From: DUSC01 sp964371125
GTDB taxonomy: Bacteria > Pseudomonadota > Alphaproteobacteria > Rhizobiales > Rhizobiaceae
Direction of reading: 5' to 3'
Assembly (NCBI GenBank): GCA_964371125.1
Contig: CAYJMY010000172.1
Location: forward strand, 1-10,727
DNA length: 10,727 nt
Every line of letters begins with the position of its first letter. The first letter of the stretch is position 1. The notes under the pieces are model-generated. The model saw only the letters and a program-made list of their open reading frames with translations. It was not told where the DNA came from and did not search any database. The translations under genes were made by a program, and so were the position numbers. This document shows, in pieces, positions 1-6,891 of this stretch.

Positions 1-2932
1 GCACGCTGATGAAGCGGAAGGCCGAATGGGTGATGATGATAGCGTCCCAGGTCGCCGTCGCCGCCCGACTGAGGAAGCGGTGGCGCTTGTCCTTGGTGAA
101 ATTGGTCTCGTCGGCGACGAGGATCCGGGCGGTCGGATAGAGGGCGAGGAACTCGCGCGCCGCCTGCGCCAGGCAATGTCCGGGCACGACCAGCATGGCC
201 TTGGCGATCAGACCCAGGCGCTTCTGCTCCATGACCGCCGCGGCAATCGTCATAGTCTTGCCGGCGCCGACGGCATGGGCGAGGTAGGTGGCGCCGGCCG
301 AGATGATGCGCCAGATGCCGCGCTTCTGGTGCCCATACAGAGAAAAGGCGCCAGAGGCGCCAGGAAGTTGCAGGTGGTCGCCGTTGAACCGTCGCGGCGC
401 TATATTGTTGAATCGGTCATTATAGACCCGCGCCAAGCGGTCGGTTCTATCCGCATCGGACCAGATCCAGGTCTGGAACGCCGTCTTGATCTTGGTCAGC
501 TTCTCCTTTGCGGCCTCGGTATCGACGACATTGAGCACGCGCTTCTCGCTGTCGCGGTCCCTGATGGTGTCGAAGATCTGCGGCACCCGGCTGTTAAGCG
601 CGTCGGCGATCAGCTCGCCGGCATGGCGGCGTCCTGTGCCCCATTCCGAGGTTCCGGCCGCCATATAGCCAAGCTGGCGGGCCTCGACTGTCCAGGAAGC
701 GAGTTCGGGCATGTGATGGATCTTGATCTCGGCGCCGATGGTCTCCTTGACGAAGGCGACGATGTCGACCGCCGGAATCCAGGGTGCGCCGAGACGTGCC
801 GTGATATCGGAAGGACCAAGGTCGGCCGGCTGGACATCGACCAGGGCCCGGACATTGCGCTCGAAGACAGGATCGAGAGCGGCAGCGGCCTCGGCCGCCT
901 TGAGCTTGTCGCGGACCTGGCCGGAGAGATAGGCATCGGCGGTCTGCCATGATCCGGTTTCAGGATCGCGGAAGATCGCATCGCCCAGACCGGCGATCAC
1001 CGTCTGTGCATCGGCATGCAGCAGCTCGGCAATATGATCGATGTCGACATGGCCGCGTTCGTTGAGCACCACGGCCAGGGCATCGGCGGCGGAAGTGATG
1101 ATCGGCGCCGAGGGCGGCGCGATCACGCGCTCGGTAAAGATCGGGCCGGGACGGGCCGTATCAGTCTCGAGGTCGTAGTCCTCGATCGAGGCTACCAGCC
1201 AACAATCGGGATCGTCGAGGAAGGGCTGCAGGTTCGGACGGCGATGCGTCTCGCGCACCTCGCCGGTTTCAGGGTCCTCGCTGGTCGAAACGACCGTGGT
1301 GTTGATCGGACCGAAGGCCCGGACGAAATTCGACCAGGCGATGCGCAGCTTGACCTGTGCCGGTTTCCACGGCCGGTCGAATTCCTGGGCCTTGAGCACC
1401 TGGCGCACCGCGTCACGGATCGGGATCAACTTGCGGATGATGCGGGCATGCTTGTCGGGCACGCCATCGGCGTTACGCCCCTTGCGCACGGTGATGGTCA
1501 CGGCAACGCCGTCGACCACCTGCATCAGTGCGGTGTTCGACCCGACGAAATAGCTGCCCTCGCGGCTGGTCAGGCCTCCGCCAAGGCCATCATCGATATG
1601 CTCATGGTCGCCGGCGTCGAGGTCGATCGCGTCGGGTTCGCCGTCATAGATGGCTTCCGGGAGAAGCAAGATCGCCGCGGAAAGCGCCTCGCCGAGATCT
1701 ACCCCGGGATACGGCAGGCAGGTGTAAGTCTCCCCGAAAGGTCCCGACGTGATCGCATGCGTGCCGAGCACGAAATCGGGGTGCCGGACGAACCAGCGAT
1801 TCACGCGGATCGGCCCGTCGTCGCCATCCGCCGATCGGATCTCGTCGGTGTCGAGCCAGCTGACGTCGCCCTCGGCCTCACCGGGCTGGCGCTTGCGGAA
1901 GAACAGAATGTCGACCGCGACATCGGTGCCGGCATCGGCCCGGAAGCTGTTCTCGGGCAGGCGGATGGCGGCGACGAGATCGGCGAACTTCGCAATGTGT
2001 TCGCGGGCAGAGCAATCGGCCTTGTCCATCGTGCCTGAACTGGTGACGAAAGCGGCGATGCCGCCCGGCTTCAGCAGGTCGATCGAACGGGCGATGAAGT
2101 AGTCGTGCAGGCGCAGCCCCATCGAGCGATAGGCGCGATCCGAGCGGACGGTGCGGTCGGAGAAGGGCGGATTGCCAATCGCGAGGTCGAATGTCGCCGG
2201 CAGGTCGGCGCGTGCGAAGTCGGCATTGACGATACGCGCCCGGGGCTGCAACAGCCGCGCAATGCGGGCGGTGACAGGGTCGATCTCGATGCCGGTGACA
2301 TGCACCTGATCCCGGAATCCTGCCGGCATCAGCGCGGGGAAGAGGCCAGTGCCGATGCCCGGTTCGAGCACTCTCCCCCCGCGCCAGCCGAGCCGCATGA
2401 GGCCGGCCCACATCGCCCGGACGATGAACTCCGGCGTGAAATGGGCATACTGCGTGCAGCGCGCCAGCGAGGCATAGTCCTGGTTGGACACGGCCTCCTC
2501 GAGCTCGGCGCCAATTTCGTCCCAGCCGTCCCGGAAAGCGGTTTCGCCCGGACGCCGGAACACGGCATTGGCAAGCTCGGAAGCCCCGAAGCCGGTGAAG
2601 CGCACAAGACGGCGCTGTTCTTCTTGCGTGGCCGGCCGGTCCTCGGCGGCGATCTCGGCGGCGAGCCGGATGGCGGCGAGATTGTCGCGGGCGCGCTGCT
2701 TCCAGCCCCTGGCCAGGCCGCGATCGCTGTCGAGAAAGAAGCTGTGACCGCGCGCAGTGGCCTGCGGGACGGGCTTCGTGTGACGGACCGGCGCGGCCGG
2801 CGACGAGGACTGTTCCTCTGTGGGCGCCTCGGCTCCAAAATCGCTGCCGAAGGCGGTGACGCCCAGGCCGAGGCCGGATGAAAGAGCGGTATTGCCGAAG
2901 AGGTCGAGGGTGAAGGGATCGTCATTGGACAT
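1..2932 (-). CDS. Adenine-specific DNA methyltransferase / superfamily 2 helicase fusion (C-terminus outside window)
   Basis: The frame is open from ATG at 2932 to the left edge: 977 codons with no stop, so the C-terminus is missing. The N-terminal half is a class I methyltransferase: SAM-binding EPGIGTG at residues 190-196 and catalytic NPPF at 254-257, the signature of N6-adenine methylases. A long linker follows. A helicase domain then starts, with a Q-like YGHQKRGIW before the Walker A GAGKT (889-893, Lys892), a motif Ia-like region (AMLVVPGHCLAQ) and WDAIIITHSAF. The DEAD/DEAH box should lie just beyond the edge. Large fusions of this type occur on alphaproteobacterial plasmids and integrative elements; phage P1 DarB is a comparable anti-restriction protein. 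Modification or protection of element DNA is inference. The ribosome site AAGGAGA lies 7 bases before ATG. The gene follows the DUF3085 gene after 86 bases. Long plus-strand frames over this region are antisense shadows. Confidence 0.93.
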   Translation of the reverse strand, partial: MSNDDPFTLDLFGNTALSSGLGLGVTAFGSDFGAEAPTEEQSSSPAAPVRHTKPVPQATARGHSFFLDSDRGLARGWKQRARDNLAAIRLAAEIAAEDRPATQEEQRRLVRFTGFGASELANAVFRRPGETAFRDGWDEIGAELEEAVSNQDYASLARCTQYAHFTPEFIVRAMWAGLMRLGWRGGRVLEPGIGTGLFPALMPAGFRDQVHVTGIEIDPVTARIARLLQPRARIVNADFARADLPATFDLAIGNPPFSDRTVRSDRAYRSMGLRLHDYFIARSIDLLKPGGIAAFVTSSGTMDKADCSAREHIAKFADLVAAIRLPENSFRADAGTDVAVDILFFRKRQPGEAEGDVSWLDTDEIRSADGDDGPIRVNRWFVRHPDFVLGTHAITSGPFGETYTCLPYPGVDLGEALSAAILLLPEAIYDGEPDAIDLDAGDHEHIDDGLGGGLTSREGSYFVGSNTALMQVVDGVAVTITVRKGRNADGVPDKHARIIRKLIPIRDAVRQVLKAQEFDRPWKPAQVKLRIAWSNFVRAFGPINTTVVSTSEDPETGEVRETHRRPNLQPFLDDPDCWLVASIEDYDLETDTARPGPIFTERVIAPPSAPIITSAADALAVVLNERGHVDIDHIAELLHADAQTVIAGLGDAIFRDPETGSWQTADAYLSGQVRDKLKAAEAAAALDPVFERNVRALVDVQPADLGPSDITARLGAPWIPAVDIVAFVKETIGAEIKIHHMPELASWTVEARQLGYMAAGTSEWGTGRRHAGELIADALNSRVPQIFDTIRDRDSEKRVLNVVDTEAAKEKLTKIKTAFQTWIWSDADRTDRLARVYNDRFNNIAPRRFNGDHLQLPGASGAFSLYGHQKRGIWRIISAGATYLAHAVGAGKTMTIAAAVMEQKRLGLIAKAMLVVPGHCLAQAAREFLALYPTARILVADETNFTKDKRHRFLSRAATATWDAIIITHSAFRFISV

Positions 2933-2968
2933 TGGAAAGTCTCCTTGAGCGAAGGCGTGCGCGAACCA

Positions 2969-2991
2969 CCGGCCGAACAGGGTTCGGCCGG
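2969..2991. repeat. Perfect GC-rich hairpin between the DUF3085 and methyltransferase genes
   Basis: CCGGCCGAAC (2969-2978) pairs perfectly with GTTCGGCCGG (2982-2991) across a 3-base loop. It lies in the 86-base gap, 37 bases before the methyltransferase start. No T-run follows on the minus strand, so it is not a classical terminator. An mRNA-stabilising or processing stem, an attenuator, or a REP-like extragenic palindrome are all possible. Confidence 0.7.
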
Positions 2992-3018
2992 GCGATCGGC
3001 GTCGCGGGTTTGGAAAAG

Positions 3019-3417
3019 TCAGCGGGTGATCAGCGAGAGCTCGATTTCGGTATCGGTGAGCTGCACATTGAGGTGCGTGGCACCCATGTTGCGGTCGAAG
3101 AGCGGGATCAGCCGCTCCGCCTCGATGAACTCAATGCCATCGTCAGAGCCGAAGTGGCGGCGCTTGTAGTCCCACCAGTCGATATCGCCCTTGGGGTGGC
3201 ACTGCTCGGCATAGATGACCAGGGCGCGTTCACCATCGGACAGTTTGCCGTTGGACATGATGTAGACGCCCTCGTCGCCGACCAGCCAGATTCCGGGCTT
3301 CTCGCCCTCGCCGGGGCGGGTGCCGTAATAGGGATTGCGGAAGCCGCCATTGGCGGCGGCATCGGCGATGCCGCGATCGACGACCTTGCGGACGGCGAGA
3401 ATTGGAAATGTGAACAT
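3019..3417 (-). CDS. DUF3085-like conserved protein
   Basis: 132 residues, soluble, with no signal peptide or membrane segment. The family assignment rests on the central motif PGIWLVGDEGVYIMSNG (residues 41-57), which I recognise from DUF3085 proteins of rhizobial and related plasmids; it was recalled rather than searched. An acidic and aromatic C-terminal half follows, with a WWDYKRRHFG segment at 81-90. The biochemical role of the family is unknown. ATG at 3417 has GAGG 8 bases upstream. The DUF1419 gene ends only 10 bases before this start, so the two are almost certainly co-transcribed, and the methyltransferase/helicase gene follows after 86 bases. The context suggests an accessory role in mobile-element DNA maintenance (inference only). 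Confidence 0.85.
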   Translation of the reverse strand: MFTFPILAVRKVVDRGIADAAANGGFRNPYYGTRPGEGEKPGIWLVGDEGVYIMSNGKLSDGERALVIYAEQCHPKGDIDWWDYKRRHFGSDDGIEFIEAERLIPLFDRNMGATHLNVQLTDTEIELSLITR

Positions 3418-3427
3418 CGCTCACACC

Positions 3428-4030
3428 TCACGCCGCTGCGCGGATGGGGAGGTGCCGCAGATGCACCGGCAGCTTGGCGGCGATCTCCTCGTCGGTGAGA
3501 TCGTCGAGCAGCTTTGGCTCGGTGCTCCCCAGGCCATAGACGAGGATGGTGCGCTTGCCGCGATGCTCGGGCAGGAAGCGCTCGCCGGCATAGCCACGAT
3601 ACTCATCGTGGGTGGCGCTCCAGACATGCTCGAGGCGCTCGTCAAGCGTCATGGCCTTTACCGGCCAGGATTCGCGTTCGACGATGGCGTCGCGCATATC
3701 CACTGGCGAGCGGGCCTGCGCGAGGTCGCAATAGGCGTGGAAGTGGCGCGTCTTGCCGTCGATGCGCAGCGTATAGAAAACGCTGGTGACGCTCTCGGTC
3801 AGAAACTCGCGCATGGCGAACATCTCGCCACGCATCCAGAGCGGCGGCAGCAGGTCGAGCATGTAGTCGTGTTCGGCGCGCGCAATCTCGAACCACTCGC
3901 CGGCGAACAGCGCGCTGTCGTCTTTCTCCCAGCGATTGGGCCGCTGGGCATGGCGGTCGAAGAGGCGGAACATTTGCCGGCGATCGGCGACGCCGAAGTA
4001 GACCTTGCGGATGGAGTATTGAAGGGACAT
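3428..4030 (-). CDS. DUF1419-like conserved protein
   Basis: 200 residues. The N-terminal part, with IRKVYFGVADRRQMFRLFDR (residues 7-26) and a following EWFEIARAEHDYMLDLLPPL stretch (45-64), resembles DUF1419, a family reported mainly from rhizobial plasmids and of unknown function. It is soluble with no signal peptide. The C-terminal third (about 145-200) contains ERFLPEHRGKRTILVYGLGS and a helical, acidic tail, and looks like a second small module. ATG at 4030 is preceded by AGGAG with a 6-base spacer, a strong ribosome site. The stop is 10 bases before the DUF3085 gene, so the pair forms an operon. Family naming is from recalled motifs, without a profile search. Confidence 0.86.
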   Translation of the reverse strand: MSLQYSIRKVYFGVADRRQMFRLFDRHAQRPNRWEKDDSALFAGEWFEIARAEHDYMLDLLPPLWMRGEMFAMREFLTESVTSVFYTLRIDGKTRHFHAYCDLAQARSPVDMRDAIVERESWPVKAMTLDERLEHVWSATHDEYRGYAGERFLPEHRGKRTILVYGLGSTEPKLLDDLTDEEIAAKLPVHLRHLPIRAAA

Positions 4031-4140
4031 CGGAGGCTCCTGGCCACTGGCGGGCCGGAGCGCGGTTCATCCCTTATGGATCACCATCATCTTCAGCCCT
4101 TCCGGACCCCTCCCCCGCGGCCGCCTCTCCGTACGGGCGG

Positions 4141-4180
4141 GTCAAGGGCCGGCGCAGCCGGGCGGAGCTTCACCCTTGAC
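4141..4180. repeat. Hairpin at the 3' end of the DUF3991/Toprim gene
   Basis: GTCAAGGG (4141-4148) pairs perfectly with CCCTTGAC (4173-4180). The 24-base loop holds a GC-rich core containing GGCGCAGCC. The distal arm covers the last codons of the DUF3991/Toprim gene, whose stop is at 4172-4170, so the structure closes the gene. No T-run follows. It is either a factor-dependent termination or 3'-end stability element, or a REP-like palindrome. It shares its core with the hairpin at 5284-5316. Confidence 0.6.
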
Positions 4181-5123
4181 GCGGCCGGCGGGCATGCGGC
4201 ACTCGGCCTGCCCCCTCCATTCCTCCTGCCTCCTCCCTAATTTTCAGATCGGCGTTCCAGTCGTCCGCGACGGGCCGGAGTCGCTCGGCGTCGCATCCCA
4301 CCTCTTCCGCGAGGACCAAGAGGCGGCCGGCATAGACGTCGCCCTGCGTGTTGTTGTCGGTGGCCGCGACGAGCTGCGAGCCGGGCCTGTCGCCAAGGGA
4401 GCGGATCGCCGCGTCCGTCGCCGGCGCCCAGCCGCCGCCCGTGCTGAGATAGAGCGTGTCGGCACGGAACCCTTCGAGCGCGGCAAGGCTCATGGCGTCG
4501 ATCGCCGCCTCGGTCACACAGAGGCGCTGCGCGTCGGGAGGGCCGAGCCGGAACAGCACTTTGGCGCCGCCGGTGGCAAAGCCGCGCCAGTCCGGTCCGC
4601 GCTCCTCCCATCCGGTGACGGCGCCCTCCGCATCGCTATGAGCCGCCCACATGCTGCCATGCGGGCCTTCGCGCAGGACGTTGGCGCCAAGTGCGGCGCC
4701 GATGATCCGCTCGGGAAGGCAGCGCAAATCGCGCAGATAGCGCCAGGCCGCCGAGCCGCGCCACGGCCGGCGCCGCGCCTGCCAGCGGTCCGGAACCGCC
4801 CCGTCGGGTTCGTGGTCGCGCGACGGGCGCTCCCAGGCGGGCGCCGCCGGCACGAAGCCGACGAGATCCGCAACCTCATCCATGGCCTCGACGAAGGACC
4901 CGCCCTCGAGATGCTGGACGAGGCGGAAGACGTCGCCCTTGCCATCCGAGAGTGGGTCGAACCAGCCCTTGCCGTCATGGATGACGATGATGATCTGGGC
5001 GTCACGGCGATACTTCATCGCCTTGCGGGTGCTCTCCTTGATGTCGAGCGCAAAGCCCAGATGCTCGAGCACCGCAGCGCAGGGCACCCTTCCCTTCAGT
5101 TCTTCCAGTTCCTGCTTTTCCAT
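4170..5123 (-). CDS. DUF3991 and Toprim domain protein (primase-like)
   Basis: 317 residues from ATG at 5123, which has GGAG 4 bases upstream; an in-frame GTG at 5135 would add four residues. The N-terminal region (about 1-90) resembles the zinc-binding domain of DnaG-type primases in layout (GWFDPLSDGKGDVFRLVQHL at 53-72, then a helical SFVEAMDEVADLVGF) but lacks its cysteine/histidine ligands. A DUF3991-type segment follows (about 125-195). The Toprim fold comes next: TEAAIDAMSLAALEG with catalytic Glu205, then AATDNNTQGD with the acidic pair Asp256 and Asp262, and a C-terminal DDWNADLK. Such proteins are common on alphaproteobacterial plasmids and conjugative elements and are thought to act in primer synthesis or nucleic-acid processing. 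Activity here is not shown. The gene sits 188 bases after the 90-residue protein gene and 139 bases before DUF1419. Confidence 0.88.
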   Translation of the reverse strand: MEKQELEELKGRVPCAAVLEHLGFALDIKESTRKAMKYRRDAQIIIVIHDGKGWFDPLSDGKGDVFRLVQHLEGGSFVEAMDEVADLVGFVPAAPAWERPSRDHEPDGAVPDRWQARRRPWRGSAAWRYLRDLRCLPERIIGAALGANVLREGPHGSMWAAHSDAEGAVTGWEERGPDWRGFATGGAKVLFRLGPPDAQRLCVTEAAIDAMSLAALEGFRADTLYLSTGGGWAPATDAAIRSLGDRPGSQLVAATDNNTQGDVYAGRLLVLAEEVGCDAERLRPVADDWNADLKIREEAGGMEGAGRVPHARRPRQG

Positions 5124-5283
5124 TCTGCTCCGCACGCGCGTCGCGCGTTCCTTCTCTCTTCAGCCCTGCCCCATACTCGGAGGCAGGAACCCACAGGCCG
5201 CGAAGAGCAAGGCGGGCAAGGGCGCGGGCGGCAACCCGGCAGAAGTGACGGGATTTGCATTGATGCAGGCCGCGGCGCAGCTT

Positions 5284-5316
5284 CCCTTGCCGGGCGCAGC
5301 CCGCAAGCGGCAAGGG
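5284..5316. repeat. Hairpin downstream of the 90-residue protein gene
   Basis: CCCTTGCC (5284-5291) pairs perfectly with GGCAAGGG (5309-5316), and the 17-base loop contains an inner GGGC-GCA-GCCC stem. It starts 8 bases past the stop of the minus-strand small gene, inside the 188-base gap 5136-5323. There is no T-run. The gap otherwise shows only a short TGCAT-TG-ATGCA palindrome (5256-5267) and no coding sequence. A terminator or 3'-end stability element, or a REP-like repeat, is likely. Confidence 0.6.
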
Positions 5317-5323
5317 GCACAGC

Positions 5324-5596
5324 TTAGGGTCGGCGGCGCTCCTCGTCGCGCACAACGGCCCGCACGATGTCGATGTCCATTTCCGCCAGCGGCGCGATGC
5401 GGGCGACCTCGGCGGCCACCTTGGCCCAGTGATAGAACTCGGCTCTATCCGAGCGCACCCGGGCGCGGGCGGCGCGCCGCTGCGCCTCGTAATAGGCATT
5501 GACCTCGTCGGCCGCGACGAGCGCGCAGGCGTCCGCCTGCCAGCGGCGGCGGATCGTCCGTCGGCGCTCGATCCATCGGCCTATCACGGTAAGCAT
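5324..5596 (-). CDS. Conserved small protein of unknown function
   Basis: 90 residues, strongly basic at the N-terminus (IERRRTIRRRWQADA) and mostly helical, with a conserved-looking core NAYYEAQRRAARARVRSDR and HWAKVAAEVARIAP. I recognise similar short hypothetical proteins next to Toprim/DUF3991 genes on alphaproteobacterial mobile elements, but know no function. The basic helical character would allow nucleic-acid binding (inference). ATG at 5596 has a GGGGGA purine stretch 4 bases upstream. It is the first minus-strand gene of the left block, so the operon promoter, if single, should lie in 5597-5753. No convincing -35/-10 pair is visible there. Confidence 0.78.
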   Translation of the reverse strand: MLTVIGRWIERRRTIRRRWQADACALVAADEVNAYYEAQRRAARARVRSDRAEFYHWAKVAAEVARIAPLAEMDIDIVRAVVRDEERRRP

Positions 5597-5668
5597 GGCT
5601 TCCCCCTATTGCGGACGTTCCCACGCGCGTCAGGGATGGACGCCCGTCAGGGCGAAGACCCGATCCCG

Positions 5669-5692
5669 GGGCTTCGGCTCTGCCGACAGCCC
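5669..5692. repeat. Hairpin in the divergent gap before the SRAP remnant
   Basis: GGGCT-TCGGC (5669-5678) pairs with GCCGA-C-AGCCC (5682-5692) across a TCT loop, giving ten pairs with one bulged C. It lies in the 157-base gap between the minus-strand small gene and the plus-strand SRAP remnant. The same gap has a direct repeat CGTCAGGG (5628-5635 and 5645-5652). Possible roles are an operator, a leader structure, or a remnant palindrome; none is shown. Confidence 0.45.
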
Positions 5693-5753
5693 GACTCCGC
5701 AGGAGGACGCCCCAATCCTCGCCAGACCGCGGCGGTGACGGTATCATCGCATC

Positions 5754-5975
5754 ATGTGCAACGCCTACGAACAACACGTCCGCTGGGTCAGGTTCAGCCT
5801 GTTGACGACGTCGACAGGTGCCGACATAGCCCCGTACCATGATCGGCCGGTGCTCGCATTGAAGCCCGAAGATTGGGCGACATGGCTCTATCTCACCACC
5901 AAGCCAGAGGCAGAGCTGCTGCGACCCTGGGCGGGGACTCGCTCGATGTCGAGACTGTACGTCAGGGGTGCTTAG
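5754..5975 (+). pseudogene. SRAP (YedK/HMCES-type) remnant with internal deletion and frameshift
   Basis: This 73-residue frame begins MCNAYEQHVRW, the N-terminus of the SRAP family, in which Cys2 is the residue that crosslinks to abasic sites in single-stranded DNA. It then jumps straight to the SRAP C-terminal region: LLTTSTGADIAPYHDRP (His29 matches the catalytic HDR), then KPEDWATWLYL and KPEAELLRP. Family members are about 200-230 residues, so roughly the middle two thirds are absent, including the conserved catalytic Asn and Glu. The deletion is in frame. After LLRP the expected tail continues in another frame (SLDVETVRQG from about 5942), implying a net one-base loss near 5925-5941. 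The remaining frame ends in an unrelated RSMSRLYVRGA. The ribosome site is weak. It is most likely decayed; a surviving Cys2 peptide function cannot be excluded. Confidence 0.75.
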
Positions 5976-5986
5976 GGCGGAGCGGA

Positions 5987-6850
5987 ATGGTGAGCTCAAT
6001 GACTGAAACGGCGAAGCGTCTGGCGCCCAAGCCGGAAACGCTCAGAGAACTGTTCCTCAAGTCCGGCAACCTCTGTGCCTTCCCGGGGTGTGGTCAACTC
6101 ATGATGGATGCAGAAGGAACGTTCATCGGCCAGCTTTGCCACATCGAGGCGGCCGAGGACGGGGGCGAGCGGTTCAATGCCGGCATGAGCAACGAAGACC
6201 GGCGCGCGGCATCGAACCTCATGCTGATGTGCTACCCGCACCATCAGAAGACAAATGACGTCGTTGCCTATCCGGTCGGGAAACTGAGGCAGATGAAGGC
6301 CGACCACGAACGTCGGTTCTCACGCCCCGACCGCGCCATTCTCGAAACGCTGACCGACTGGACCGAACTCGACACGCCGACCGAGGTCAGAAACCTCAAG
6401 CGTCTCAACGAGGTGTTGGGCTGGGGGAACGGTGCCGCCGAATTGCAGGAAGCTGTCGGGGAACTGAACGAGTATGTAGCCCGGCTGCGGAACGTGCCGG
6501 TCGAACTGCGGCGTTTTGTGGGAGCCGTCATGCGGCGGGCGATCAAGATGGACAAGACCCTGGCGGTGCGAACGGGCATGAGCGGCACTCTCATTCTCGT
6601 TAGCGACCTCAAGGGGGCGTTCAATCTTGGCGAACGTGCAATCGCCGAGCGCGCGAACCAGCTCGACGGCTACGGCCTTGGGGACATCGACACGATCGAC
6701 ACCGACCTTGGTCCGAAGCCGGCGGTGCGCATCCGCAACCTGAAGAGCGGTTGGCCGCTGTGGAGCGACATCATCGCATTTTGCGACGCGACATCGGAGC
6801 CGCTCGAGGCGTTCACGGACGATCTGGACTTCGGGCGGCTGGACGGTTGA
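5987..6850 (+). CDS. HNH endonuclease-like protein with unrecognised C-terminal domain
   Basis: 287 residues from ATG at 5987 (GGAG 4 bases upstream); ATG at 5999 would give 283. The N-terminal HNH/zinc module is clear: SGNLCAFPGC (Cys30, Cys35), GQLCHIEAAEDGG with His52 as the likely general base, SNLMLMCYPHH with Asn77, Cys82, His85 and His86, and a following Asp91. This layout matches HNH modules of bacterial restriction and conflict proteins that act as DNA-cleaving effectors. The middle (about 125-190) is helical. The last 100 residues, from about SGTLILVSDLKGAFNLGERA, match nothing I recognise and may be a sensor or partner-binding domain. The frame is open upstream to 5873 and takes in the displaced SRAP tail. 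It converges with the HEPN-like gene with 41 bases between stops. A restriction or defence role is inference. Confidence 0.88.
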   Translation: MVSSMTETAKRLAPKPETLRELFLKSGNLCAFPGCGQLMMDAEGTFIGQLCHIEAAEDGGERFNAGMSNEDRRAASNLMLMCYPHHQKTNDVVAYPVGKLRQMKADHERRFSRPDRAILETLTDWTELDTPTEVRNLKRLNEVLGWGNGAAELQEAVGELNEYVARLRNVPVELRRFVGAVMRRAIKMDKTLAVRTGMSGTLILVSDLKGAFNLGERAIAERANQLDGYGLGDIDTIDTDLGPKPAVRIRNLKSGWPLWSDIIAFCDATSEPLEAFTDDLDFGRLDG

Positions 6851-6891
6851 AGTGAGGTCCCGCACGAACGCGAGCGAACCGACAGAGCGTG

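Noticed and set aside
26..2881. Several long plus-strand open frames (for example 26-952, 1016-2038, 2105-2881)
   Set aside because: They are antisense to the methyltransferase/helicase frame, which carries recognisable motifs throughout; the plus-strand translations are low-complexity and show no family.
3335..4240. Plus-strand 301-residue frame
   Set aside because: It runs antisense to the DUF3085, DUF1419 and Toprim genes and has no recognisable domain.
4176..5327. Plus-strand 383-residue frame
   Set aside because: It is a high-GC shadow of the Toprim gene, whose catalytic motifs are clear on the minus strand.
5445..5999. Minus-strand 184-residue frame
   Set aside because: It overlaps the SRAP remnant, the hairpin-rich gap and the start of the 90-residue gene; it is arginine- and proline-rich with no motif.
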